Assembly (NCBI GenBank): GCA_002449145.1
Contig: DKCG01000030.1
Coordinates: 1 to 33,600, forward strand
DNA: 33,600 nt
Direction: 5' to 3'
Origin: Christensenella sp. UBA6880
Lineage (GTDB): Bacteria; Bacillota; Clostridia; Christensenellales; CAG-917
Positions 6,812 through 14,731 of this stretch are shown piece by piece; the first letter of the stretch is position 1, and every line of letters begins with the position of its first letter. The translations under genes were made by a program, and so were the position numbers. Below the pieces are notes generated by a model that was given only the letters and a program-made list of their open reading frames with translations, made no database searches and had not been told where the DNA came from.

Positions 6812-7396
6812 ATGAAATACATCGAACCTCTTGCAAGACTTATTGCACAATTATCCAAACTTCCGTCAGTCGGCGAAAAGACGGCGGCTCGTTACGCATA
6901 CGCGATTCTCAATTCGCCCGACGACGAAGTGAACGAACTCGTCGACGCAATTCGCGAGGTGAAGCAAAACGTTCACTTTTGCAAAATCTGCGGCAACTAC
7001 ACCGAAAACGAGATTTGCGACATTTGCGCAACTCGCAAACCCACCACGATTTGCGTTGTCAAAGAACCCAAAGACATCGTCGCTCTTGAAAAAGTCAAGG
7101 ATTTCAAAGGCGTATATCACGTTTTGGGCGGCGTAATTTCGCCAATGGAACATATCGGTCCGAACGATATACGAATCAAAGAATTGTTATCCCGACTCGA
7201 CGGCGTCGAAGAAGTTATCCTTGCCACAAACCCTGACGTCGAAGGCGAAGCGACCGCAATGTACATCGCGCGTCTCATCAAGCCTATGGGAATCAAAGTT
7301 ACTCGTATCGCACGAGGATTGCCAGAGGGTAGTGTGATTGAGTATGCGGATGAGAGTACTTTGTCGCGCGCCCTTTCTTCCCGAATCGAGTTGTAA
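6812..7396 (+). CDS. recR: Recombination mediator RecR
   Basis: The 194-residue RecR works with RecO (and RecF) to load RecA on gapped DNA. It has the N-terminal helix-hairpin-helix motif LPSVGEKTAARYA (17-29), a zinc finger with C57, C60, C69 and C72, a Toprim domain starting at VVKEPKDIVALE (82-93) with ATNPDVEGEATAMYIARLI (138-156), and the conserved GLPEGSVIEYAD segment near the end. Length is typical. The start is fixed by the family N terminus, yet the upstream sequence is only the AT repeat with no Shine-Dalgarno motif. The gene is normally adjacent to ybaB; the insertion separates them by 619 bases. Confidence 0.96.
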   Translation: MKYIEPLARLIAQLSKLPSVGEKTAARYAYAILNSPDDEVNELVDAIREVKQNVHFCKICGNYTENEICDICATRKPTTICVVKEPKDIVALEKVKDFKGVYHVLGGVISPMEHIGPNDIRIKELLSRLDGVEEVILATNPDVEGEATAMYIARLIKPMGIKVTRIARGLPEGSVIEYADESTLSRALSSRIEL

Positions 7397-7423
7397 GCGC
7401 ACTAAATCGCGACTAACTTTGTC

Positions 7424-7487
7424 AGGCACGACTTGCCTCAAAACCGTGTACGCCTATGTACACTGGGTTTTGATTCAAGCCGTGCCT
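7424..7487. repeat. 25-bp imperfect hairpin downstream of recR
   Basis: Paired blocks are AGGCACG/CGTGCCT (24-30 with 81-87 of 74xx), CTTG/CAAG, TCAAAACC/GGTTTTGA and GTGTAC/GTACAC, interrupted only by one mismatch, a 2x2 internal loop and a two-base bulge, with loop GCCTAT. No T tract follows, so it is not a standard terminator. It could be a structured RNA or a palindromic repeat element. Confidence 0.6.
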
Positions 7488-7507
7488 TTCGCGTTATTCA
7501 TCGATTT

Positions 7508-7680
7508 ATTGCGTTTACAAACTCGATTAGTATGTAGTATTTTATTTGGCGGCCTCGCAGCCTATGCGGGCGGTGTGATATTGCGTTTACAACTCAATTC
7601 GTATCTTTATTTTATTGGACGGTCTCACGGCCTATGCGGAAAATGTAATAAGGTGTTTACAACTTGATTCACATTTTTAT
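7508..7680. repeat. Degenerate tandem repeat with a 70-72-base period
   Basis: The block GCGTTTACAA..(C)TCGATT occurs at 7511, 7583 (GCGTTTACAACTCAATT) and 7652 (GTGTTTACAACTTGATT). The first two units each end in a related block, GGCGGCCTCGCAGCCTATGCGG and GGACGGTCTCACGGCCTATGCGG in pieces, the first of which folds as GCC-t-CGCA-GCCTA-TGCG-GGC. The third unit decays. The GCCTATG word is shared with the loop of the 7424-7487 hairpin. Together they fill most of the 437 gene-free bases between recR and galT. Confidence 0.55.
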
Positions 7681-7768
7681 GGTTTTTTTTATGTGTCTGC
7701 TTCTATGGACGTATTGCAGTCGCTTGAAAAGAATAAGGATAAGATTTTAACAAAATAAGATTTTAACG

Positions 7769-7795
7769 AAAAACGCCGCTTAAAACGGCGTTTTT
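7769..7795. terminator. Bidirectional terminator between recR and galT
   Basis: AAAAACGCCG (7769-7778) pairs with CGGCGTTTTT (7786-7795) around a seven-base loop. The A tract on one side and T tract on the other allow use from both strands: galT ends at 7834 on the minus strand. A 13-base direct repeat ATAAGATTTTAAC lies just upstream. Confidence 0.8.
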
Positions 7796-7833
7796 GTATT
7801 GATAAAGTGTTTGTTTCGTGAAGTTTTGAAAGA

Positions 7834-9381
7834 TTAATCCACGACCGAGCGAATGAAATCCACAAACGCGTCTTGACCTTCTTGGTCGTTTTTGAACACG
7901 GCGGTGGTTTCGAGAATTTGCTCGCACACATCGTTGATATAGTCGGTCACGGCTTTTTCGGCAACTTCTTCTCGGCAGTTCGTTCCGTTGTCGACGACAA
8001 GTTGAGTTATCATACCCAAATGCTTGTGAAGGGGATGCGTTTCCTCTGCCAACGACTTGAAATCGAGCGGCGTTTTGCCCGTGAGAATGTCGCGGATTTG
8101 CGTCATTTCGCCTGCAAGTCTGCCCGGCAATATGAACAAGCCCATAACTTCGATTATACCTATGGATTCTTGTTTGATGTTGTGCAACTCCTTTCTCGGG
8201 TGGAAGATTCCGAAAGCGTGCGCCTCGTCCGTGCGATTGTTGCGAAGGATGAGATTGAATTGGTACTCACCGTCCGAATTTATGGAAAGTATGGGTGTGA
8301 TTGCGTTGTGTTGGACTTTTTCGCCGTCCTTTTCGGTTGCGCAAACGACGTTGATTTTCTCGTTTGTGTAAACGTCCCACGCGTGTCTGAATTTGTTTGC
8401 CACTTCGAGGGCTTGCATTCTGTTTTTGCTTTCGATTCGTACGATAGAGTTGTACCAGTCCACGATTGAAACGTTGACGTCCGCATAGCCTGCAACCTTA
8501 AAGTAGTTGCGAGAGGGTCGAGAGAACACGGGAAGCACTTTTTTGCCGCCTTGATAGTGGTCGTGCGCGAGTATCGAGCCGCCGACGATGGGAAGCGCGG
8601 CGTTCGAGCCTATGAAATAGTGGGGGAACATATCCACGAAATCCGCCATTCTCGCAAAGGTAGAATCGCTTACGCACATAGGGCGATGTTGCTTGCAAAT
8701 CGCAATGACGTGTTGCTCGAAATATCTGTACGGCGAGAATTGCATAAACCAGTTTTCGCCGTCGAGTTCGAAGGGGATTATGCGGATATTCTGGCGAGCC
8801 GGCATTGCCGCGTTGCCGACGAATCCGAGCATATCTTCGCAAAGCACGCACTTGGGATAACCCGTTTTCGCTTCTTTTGCGAGGCGGACTTGTTCGGGGG
8901 TTTTTTCGGGTTTTGAAAGATTGACGGTGACCGTGATGTTGCCGCGCTTTCCCTCGTGTTGCCACACGATGTTCTTTTCGTAGTCCTTACCTCTTAAATA
9001 CAGGCTGTCGAAGCCGAGTTTGCAAAGGAAATCGCAGGCTTTTTCCACGCCTTCGTAACTTGCTTCGTCGTCGAACATCTCGACCGTTTTCGAGGGCGAG
9101 GGCATAACGTAACCCATAAGTTTGGTTTCAAAATTGGATTTTGCGTTCTCGTCTATCAGTTTTTTGCGCACGGCAAAATCCGAAAGCGCGCTCATAACGT
9201 CGTATATGTCGTACGAGCCGAGTTTAATGTCCTCGCAAGGCTCGGTGAGTCCGAGTGCGGCGAGCAGTTGGTTTTGGGCGTATATGGCGTCCAAATCACT
9301 CAAATACAGTTTGTTTTGGGCATAATCCAAAAGCCTTGCAACGTTCTGTTTTGCAATTTCTTCAAAAGAAATCCTTGGCAT
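7834..9381 (-). CDS. galT: UTP/UDP-glucose-hexose-1-phosphate uridylyltransferase, class II
   Basis: The 515-residue enzyme belongs to the second GalT family (about 500 residues, mainly Firmicutes), which exchanges UMP between UDP-glucose and galactose-1-phosphate in the Leloir pathway. Recognisable are the N-terminal region with SDLDAIYAQNQLL, the central GYPKCVLCEDMLGFVGN and ARQNIRIIPFEL stretches, the active-site region GGSILAHDHYQGG with its HDH pair, and C-terminal GLFILPGRLAGEM. It is the only minus-strand protein gene. GGAGG stands seven bases before its ATG (9379-9381). It diverges from galK, and the 196-base gap carries promoters for both, so shared control is likely. Confidence 0.95.
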   Translation of the reverse strand: MPRISFEEIAKQNVARLLDYAQNKLYLSDLDAIYAQNQLLAALGLTEPCEDIKLGSYDIYDVMSALSDFAVRKKLIDENAKSNFETKLMGYVMPSPSKTVEMFDDEASYEGVEKACDFLCKLGFDSLYLRGKDYEKNIVWQHEGKRGNITVTVNLSKPEKTPEQVRLAKEAKTGYPKCVLCEDMLGFVGNAAMPARQNIRIIPFELDGENWFMQFSPYRYFEQHVIAICKQHRPMCVSDSTFARMADFVDMFPHYFIGSNAALPIVGGSILAHDHYQGGKKVLPVFSRPSRNYFKVAGYADVNVSIVDWYNSIVRIESKNRMQALEVANKFRHAWDVYTNEKINVVCATEKDGEKVQHNAITPILSINSDGEYQFNLILRNNRTDEAHAFGIFHPRKELHNIKQESIGIIEVMGLFILPGRLAGEMTQIRDILTGKTPLDFKSLAEETHPLHKHLGMITQLVVDNGTNCREEVAEKAVTDYINDVCEQILETTAVFKNDQEGQDAFVDFIRSVVD

Positions 9382-9420
9382 AAAACCTCCGAAAATACTT
9401 CAAAAATGATGATTGAACAC

Positions 9421-9449
9421 ATTATAACATACGCTTTTTGTCAGTGCAA
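9421..9449 (-). promoter_or_regulatory. galT promoter
   Basis: On the minus strand TTGCAC (9444-9449) and TATAAT (9421-9426) are 17 bases apart, giving a leader of about 30 bases before galT. Confidence 0.65.
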
Positions 9450-9522
9450 GTCGAAAAGGGTTGCGTTGCGATATTTTTTTGCAAAGATATTTGCCGTCCG
9501 ACAAATTCTTATTTGCCTTGCA

Positions 9523-9551
9523 TTGACGTCCGTTGTGTGCTACAATATAGC
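9523..9551 (+). promoter_or_regulatory. galK promoter
   Basis: TTGACG (9523-9528) and TATAGC (9546-9551) are 17 bases apart. A start near 9558 would exclude ATG 9557 as the galK start and favours ATG 9578. Confidence 0.55.
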
Positions 9552-9577
9552 ATATTATGCTATCAAAGGAAAAGATT

Positions 9578-10831
9578 ATGACGTTTGACAATATCGACAA
9601 CGAGAAACTTCGCGCCGTCTGCAACGACATTTACGGCGTTTGCCAAAGAGAACAGACGGACAGATTCGAAGAACTTTTCAAAATGCACAAAGACGTTTTC
9701 AACACCTCCGACGTCGAATTTTATTCGTCGCCCGGTCGTATCGAAATCGTTGGCAATCACACCGACCACAACGGAGGCAAGGTGCTTTGCGCCGCGATAA
9801 ACGTTGACACGCTCGCAAGCGTATCGACAAGAAGCGACGGCATAATCGAGGTCAAATCCAAAGGTTATCCTATGCTTCGCGTTGACGTGTCCAAACCCGA
9901 TTTTTCCGTAAGCGAAATCGGCACGTCTACCGCGCTTATCAAAGGCGTGGTGGACTACTTCAAACGCTCGAACAAAAACGTCGGCGGTTTCAGCGCGTGT
10001 ATGACGTCTTCCGTTCCGAAAGGTGCGGGCGTTTCCTCGTCAAGTTCATTTGAACTTGCGATAGCGGAAATTCTCAACGTTATGTACAACGATTCGGAGT
10101 TGAGCGCGGTGTTCAAGGCAAAAGCCTCGCAGTACGCCGAAAACACGTTCTTCGGCAAGCCGTGCGGACTTATGGACCAAAGCGCAATAGCGCTCGGTGG
10201 CGTAAATCTCATAGATTTTGCGGACTTCGACAATCCCGTCATCGAAAAAGCGCACTGGGCGTTTGACGATCTTGACATCTACGTCATCGCAACGGGCGGC
10301 GACCATAGCGACCTCACGGACGATTACGCCGCAATACCGCACGAGATGAAAGAAGTCGCCGCTTGCTTCGGCGCAAAACTCTTGCACGAGATTTCGCCCG
10401 AAAAGTGGAATCGCGACAAACAAAACATCGTCGGAAAGGTGAGCGAGAGAGCGTACCTTCGCGCAGAACACTTCTTCGAGGAAAACGAACGCGTGGAAAA
10501 TGCCGTGAAAGCGATAGACTCAAAAGACGAGCAAGCGTTTCTCGACATCGTGAACGAGTCGGGATTGAGTTCGAGATACAAACTTCAAAACACCTATTCG
10601 CCCGCCGGCAAGAATCACAACCTCGAAAACGCGCTCGACCGAGTGGTCAAAATCGAGGGCGTAGTCGCTTCGCGCGTTCACGGCGGCGGCTTTGCAGGCA
10701 CGATATTGGTGTTCGCAAACAAGAAAGCGAGCGGCGTCGAGGGCGCGCTCAACGTTATGTTCGGCGACGAAAACGTCTTTAAACTCGCAATTCGTCAAAG
10801 CGGCGCAACCAAACTCAATATAGGGGAATAA
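9578..10831 (+). CDS. galK: Galactokinase
   Basis: The 417-residue GHMP-family kinase makes galactose-1-phosphate from galactose and ATP, the substrate of the divergent galT. Motifs in order are the galactokinase signature GRIEIVGNHTDHNGG near residue 54, the GHMP ATP loop KGAGVSSSSSFE, FGKPCGLMDQSA with the catalytic aspartate, and RVHGGGFAGT near the C terminus. Start 9578 is preferred over 9557 because AAAGGA lies seven bases upstream and the promoter would begin transcripts at about 9558. It is slightly longer than the usual 390 residues. lgt starts four bases after its stop, so the two are co-transcribed. Confidence 0.95.
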   Translation: MTFDNIDNEKLRAVCNDIYGVCQREQTDRFEELFKMHKDVFNTSDVEFYSSPGRIEIVGNHTDHNGGKVLCAAINVDTLASVSTRSDGIIEVKSKGYPMLRVDVSKPDFSVSEIGTSTALIKGVVDYFKRSNKNVGGFSACMTSSVPKGAGVSSSSSFELAIAEILNVMYNDSELSAVFKAKASQYAENTFFGKPCGLMDQSAIALGGVNLIDFADFDNPVIEKAHWAFDDLDIYVIATGGDHSDLTDDYAAIPHEMKEVAACFGAKLLHEISPEKWNRDKQNIVGKVSERAYLRAEHFFEENERVENAVKAIDSKDEQAFLDIVNESGLSSRYKLQNTYSPAGKNHNLENALDRVVKIEGVVASRVHGGGFAGTILVFANKKASGVEGALNVMFGDENVFKLAIRQSGATKLNIGE

Positions 10832-10834
10832 AAT

Positions 10835-12010
10835 ATGATTAATTTCCTTTTATCGACGGCGCAAGACCCGAGAGTCGCATTTTCAATCGGCGGACTCACG
10901 GTGCAGTGGTACGGACTGCTCATCGTGTGCGGTATGCTTCTCGGCCTTTTGTACGCCTGTTGGCAAGCAAAGAAAATCGGCATATCGTCGGAAGACGCGG
11001 TGGAACTGTTTTTGTGGCTCATTCCGCTTGCAATCGTCTTTGCAAGGCTTTTGTACGTCATTCCGCGCGCGGACGAATATTTCTTTACAGAGAAATATCA
11101 CGGTTGGGATAAATTTGTGCATATCATTGCGATTTGGGAAGGTGGCATAACCATAATCGGCGGTCTCGTGGGCGGTCTTTTGGGCGCGGTGTTCTTCTCG
11201 CTTCGTCATAAAAAAGAAACCAACTTTCTGAACGTCGTAGACCTTGTGGTCGTCCCCGTGCTTATAGGTCAAATCGTGGGCAGATGGGGCAATTTCGTAA
11301 ATCAAGAAGCCTTCGGCTTGCCCATCACGAACAAAGCGTTGCAATTCTTCCCGTTCGGCGTGTACATCACTGACCCGAGCGGCGTCGAGGATGCGTTCGA
11401 GAGCGTCGTTAATTCGCATATCCAAGCGGGCGGCGGCGGAAACTGGTTCTGCGCAACTTTCTTCTACGAGGGCGTTTGGAACACTATAGGCGCGATTTTC
11501 TGCGTACTTATGTGGAAGAAAGACTATCAAAAGAAATACCCCGGAATCTTGATGATTTTCTATCTGTTCTGGTACTGCATAGGCAGATTCTGGCTCGAAT
11601 TTTTGCGTATGGACGCCGTGCCCGTCACCAAAACCGCGTGCCTTATCGTTGCGATACTCTCGCTCGTCATCGGCGTTTTGTACATACTCGCTCGCACCTC
11701 GCGCCTTGCATATCTCGACGTGAGAAAGAGTGCGCAAAAGGGTATAAACGGTGCGATACTCACCGAATACGAAGTAAAAAATTACAAGTTTGTGGGAAAA
11801 CTCTTTGAAGACGTTGCAAAGGACAGTCAAAAATCTTCGGACAAAGCAAAGAAATTCTTTGCCGAATTGCTGCTCAAAATCGGATACGTCAGAAAGAGCG
11901 AGCCAGATTATATCCCCGTCGACTTCCAAAGCGCAGATTATTATCACGTTCCCAAGGACTATAAACGCAGATTCAACGCTATGAAAAAGCATGACGTTTA
12001 CGCCCTGTAA
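10835..12010 (+). CDS. lgt: Prolipoprotein diacylglyceryl transferase with extended C terminus
   Basis: Lgt moves a diacylglyceryl group from phosphatidylglycerol to the lipobox cysteine of prelipoproteins in the membrane. The protein has about seven hydrophobic segments, the Lgt signature IGQIVGRWGNFVNQEAFG (about 144-161) and the C-terminal GRFWLEFLR motif (about 251-259), covering the key arginines. Two features are odd: the GGxxxHGG-type motif reads GGITIIGG (103-110), with isoleucine where E. coli has an essential histidine (H103), and about 100 mostly polar residues follow the last membrane segment. Usual length is 260-300; this is 391. The ribosome binding site GGGGAA lies inside the galK end. 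Confidence 0.93.
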   Translation: MINFLLSTAQDPRVAFSIGGLTVQWYGLLIVCGMLLGLLYACWQAKKIGISSEDAVELFLWLIPLAIVFARLLYVIPRADEYFFTEKYHGWDKFVHIIAIWEGGITIIGGLVGGLLGAVFFSLRHKKETNFLNVVDLVVVPVLIGQIVGRWGNFVNQEAFGLPITNKALQFFPFGVYITDPSGVEDAFESVVNSHIQAGGGGNWFCATFFYEGVWNTIGAIFCVLMWKKDYQKKYPGILMIFYLFWYCIGRFWLEFLRMDAVPVTKTACLIVAILSLVIGVLYILARTSRLAYLDVRKSAQKGINGAILTEYEVKNYKFVGKLFEDVAKDSQKSSDKAKKFFAELLLKIGYVRKSEPDYIPVDFQSADYYHVPKDYKRRFNAMKKHDVYAL

Positions 12011-12033
12011 TTCCGTTGCGAAAAAGGTGCAAT

Positions 12034-13485
12034 ATGACAAACATCGATTACACGACAGAAAGAATCAAGACCAACAATCTAACGCTGTTGACCGACCTTT
12101 ATCAACTGACGATGATGAACGGCTATCGCCGTTGCAAACTTGACGAAAGAAGGGCGGTGTTCGACATCTTCTATCGCGGAAGCGGCGGATATTCCTACGC
12201 AATCGCGGCAGGACTCGAACAAGCGATAGACTATATCCTCAATCTTCATTTCGACGACAGCGACATCGCGTATCTGCGCTCGCTCGAAATCTTCGACGAG
12301 GACTTTTTGAAAGCACTCGAAACCTTCGAGTTTACTGGCGATATAAAAGCCGTACCCGAAGGCACTATGGTGTTTCCGTACGAGCCTATTCTCACGGTGT
12401 CCGCGCCCCTTTGGCAAGCGCAACTCGTGGAAACCGCGCTTCTTACGTTTGTGAACCACCAAACGCTCATTGCAACCAAAGCCGCACGTTTGAGGGAGTG
12501 CACCAAAAACAAAATCAGCGAGTTCGGACTTCGCAGAGCGCAAGGTCCGGACGCGGGCATTTACGGCGCGCGCGCCGCTTGCATAGGCGGTTGCCGAACC
12601 ACGTCCAACGTCGTTGCGGGCAAACTTTTCGGAATCCCCGTCACGGGTACGCACTCGCACAGTTGGGTTATGTCTTTCGACACAGAACTCGAAGCGTTTG
12701 AAAAGTACGCCGAAATTTATCCCGACAACTGCTTGCTTTTGGTGGACACTTACGACACTCTCAAAAGCGGCGTTCCCAACGCAATCAAGGTTTTCGACAA
12801 ACTCAAAGCGCAAGGACACAAACCCGTCGGAATCCGCCTCGACAGCGGCGACTTGGCGTATCTTAGCCGCAAAGCGAGAGTTATGCTCGACGAAGCGGGA
12901 CACGAGGATTGCCTCATATTCGCAACCAACGACCTCGATGAGGACATACTCTTGGCACTCAATTCGCAAGACGCCAAAATCGACGTCTACGGCATAGGCA
13001 CGAAACTTATCACGAGTTACAACAACGCTTCTCTCGGCGGCGTGTATAAACTTTGCGCTCTCGAAGAAGACGGCAACCTCGTACCGAAAATCAAAGTGTC
13101 CAACAGCCACGAAAAGACCACGAATCCCGGCGTGAAAAAGATTGTGCGTATATTTAAGGACGGTATGGCGCAAGCGGACTTGATTTGCCTCGAAGACGAA
13201 ACTTTCGACACCTCGAAACCCCTCACGATTTTTCACCCCGAACAAACTTGGAAAAAGACCACGTTCACCGATTACGAACTCAAAGAACTCATGGTGCCTG
13301 TTTTCAATGACGGAAAACTCGTGTACGATATGCCCACGCTCAAAGAGATTTGCGATAGAGAAGACAAGTCAATCGCATCGTTCTTCCCCGAGTACAGACG
13401 CGTCGTCAACACGCAAGAATACAAGGTCGACCTCTCGCAAAAACTTTGGGATTTGAAGCATAAACTTCTTAACAGCGAACACTGA
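12034..13485 (+). CDS. pncB: Nicotinate phosphoribosyltransferase
   Basis: The 483-residue enzyme condenses nicotinate with PRPP, using ATP, to form nicotinate mononucleotide in NAD salvage. Family landmarks are LLTDLYQLTMMNGY near the N terminus, DIFYRGSGGYSYAIAAGL, FGLRRAQGPDAG with active-site residues, GTHSHSWVMSF, and VGIRLDSGDLAYLS. Start 12034 is chosen because AAAAAGG stands just upstream and the family N terminus fits; an in-frame TTG at 12016 would overlap that site. It lies 23 bases after lgt, so it probably belongs to the galK-lgt unit. A strong terminator at 13583 follows. Confidence 0.95.
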   Translation: MTNIDYTTERIKTNNLTLLTDLYQLTMMNGYRRCKLDERRAVFDIFYRGSGGYSYAIAAGLEQAIDYILNLHFDDSDIAYLRSLEIFDEDFLKALETFEFTGDIKAVPEGTMVFPYEPILTVSAPLWQAQLVETALLTFVNHQTLIATKAARLRECTKNKISEFGLRRAQGPDAGIYGARAACIGGCRTTSNVVAGKLFGIPVTGTHSHSWVMSFDTELEAFEKYAEIYPDNCLLLVDTYDTLKSGVPNAIKVFDKLKAQGHKPVGIRLDSGDLAYLSRKARVMLDEAGHEDCLIFATNDLDEDILLALNSQDAKIDVYGIGTKLITSYNNASLGGVYKLCALEEDGNLVPKIKVSNSHEKTTNPGVKKIVRIFKDGMAQADLICLEDETFDTSKPLTIFHPEQTWKKTTFTDYELKELMVPVFNDGKLVYDMPTLKEICDREDKSIASFFPEYRRVVNTQEYKVDLSQKLWDLKHKLLNSEH

Positions 13486-13522
13486 ATTAAGAATCGCAAA
13501 CGCAAAAATCGACAAATTCGCA

Positions 13523-13561
13523 TTGCGGATTTATACGACGGATTTGCGTTGCGGATTTATA
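13523..13561. repeat. 13-base direct repeat in the pncB downstream region
   Basis: TTGCGGATTTATA occurs at 13523-13535 and 13549-13561, a 26-base period, with related GGATTTGCG between. The gap 13486-13786 otherwise holds the terminator at 13583-13615 and AT-rich sequence without a convincing promoter. Confidence 0.5.
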
Positions 13562-13582
13562 AAAACGTAAGACGCAATTTTG

Positions 13583-13615
13583 AAAAAGCGAAGGCAAAAC
13601 TGCCTTCGCTTTTTA
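13583..13615. terminator. Strong intrinsic terminator after pncB
   Basis: AAAAAGCGAAGGCA and TGCCTTCGCTTTTT form a perfect 14-bp stem with loop AAAC, A-flanked on one side and T-flanked on the other. Confidence 0.9.
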
Positions 13616-13786
13616 TATGAAGTCCGATATTTATTTTTTACAAAACGAGCATTTTATATTTCGAATTATAAACATAAAATACTGTTTTTGCAGATAAAAC
13701 GACATATTTCGGCAAAACATTATTCGCCGACGTCGTGCGATTCTTGGTATCTTTTTCATAGAAAACAATCTTCTTTTCGAGGTATT

Positions 13787-14461
13787 ATGAAAAAGAAAAA
13801 CGCAACGAGATTTCCGCTATCGAGAAAAGGTTACGACCGCGACGCCGTCGACGGCTACATTGCTTTGGAACAGGCAAAGGCAGACGAGATTCAACTCGGT
13901 CAAAGAGACAGAGTGAACGAACTCAAACAAGAAAACGAATCTCTCAAATTGCAAATAGAAGTGCTTAAGGGCAGAGAGGAACAAATCAAACTCGCTCTCG
14001 TCAACGCCACCGAAAACGCAAACCGATTGACCGAGGACGTAAAATCGAGATACAGGCAGGAACTCGAAAGATTGCGCCTTTTCCGCGCGAAGTGGCTCGG
14101 CGCATACGAGCAGATGAAAGAAAGGTATCATTTCGACAAAGACGCGCTCAACGTCGAAAGCGTCGCCGTGTCAGTCGAGATAGAACTCAAAAAGTTTTTG
14201 GCGCAGGATTTTTCGCTAAACAGCAACGCCACGAAAGACGTTATGGAAGAACATTTTCGCAAGGAAGCGGAAAGGCTCACAAACCAACAACTCTCAATAC
14301 AAAACACGCCCGTTCAGGAATCCAAAAATTCCGAAGATTTGAAAACTTTGCTCAAAGACGTCGAGACGAAAAAGAAGACCAAATCGACCGCCGCGTTTTC
14401 CGTTGACGACGCGTTGAACCCGACTCAATCCCTTAAGGAAAATTTGAGCGCAGTAACGTAA
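13787..14461 (+). CDS. DivIVA-domain-like coiled-coil protein
   Basis: This 224-residue protein starts with the typical DivIVA/GpsB N-terminal pattern, FPLSRKGYDRDAVDGYIALEQ, beginning about residue 9. A coiled coil rich in E, K, Q and L follows (about 28-90), then a mixed helical region and a polar, probably disordered tail with KTKSTAAFSVDDALNP. DivIVA-domain proteins bind curved membrane and organise septum or pole, but the particular role here is unknown. Start 13787 is chosen for the CGAGGT site four bases upstream and the fit to the DivIVA N terminus; the frame is open back to 13580 but that part overlaps the terminator. It appears monocistronic. Confidence 0.75.
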   Translation: MKKKNATRFPLSRKGYDRDAVDGYIALEQAKADEIQLGQRDRVNELKQENESLKLQIEVLKGREEQIKLALVNATENANRLTEDVKSRYRQELERLRLFRAKWLGAYEQMKERYHFDKDALNVESVAVSVEIELKKFLAQDFSLNSNATKDVMEEHFRKEAERLTNQQLSIQNTPVQESKNSEDLKTLLKDVETKKKTKSTAAFSVDDALNPTQSLKENLSAVT

Positions 14462-14555
14462 CGCGCGTTGTCGCTCCCGTTTGTCGACAAAATAAAGGGT
14501 TGCAACGGTTTTGCGATAAATAAGGTTTTTATAAAACAATGATTTATAGAGATTG

Positions 14556-14577
14556 CCGCTTTTATTTTGCGGTTTTT
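14556..14577 (+). terminator. Weak hairpin with T tract after the DivIVA-like gene
   Basis: CCGC (14556-14559) and GCGG (14569-14572) enclose a T-rich nine-base loop and are followed by TTTTT. The stem is only four pairs, so termination would be inefficient. Confidence 0.3.
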
Positions 14578-14638
14578 CGTTTTTTGGAATTATTAGAGTG
14601 TAAAAAAAGAATGTGCGTCGGACGGAGAATTTTCGTGT

Positions 14639-14687
14639 TTGACAGAGTTTTTTTGTTGTTGATTATATCTCGGTTGTTTGTTATAAT
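14639..14687 (+). promoter_or_regulatory. Overlapping promoter candidates for coaX
   Basis: One candidate is TTGACA (14639-14644) with TTATAT (14663-14668), an 18-base spacer. The other is TTGATT (14659-14664) with TATAAT (14682-14687), a 17-base spacer. Either would transcribe coaX at 14732. Confidence 0.5.
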
Positions 14688-14731
14688 TGATTGGTAATGA
14701 TTATACTGCGCTACGGCGCGAGGTGGCAAAT

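Noticed and set aside
7424..7487. Signal recognition particle RNA or another known housekeeping RNA near dnaX-recR
   Set aside because: The conserved SRP apical motif is absent, and the hairpin is too short and regular; no known RNA was recognised.
7508..7680. Possible CRISPR array
   Set aside because: The units are 70-72 bases, diverged, few, and without short conserved repeats separated by unique spacers; no cas gene is present.
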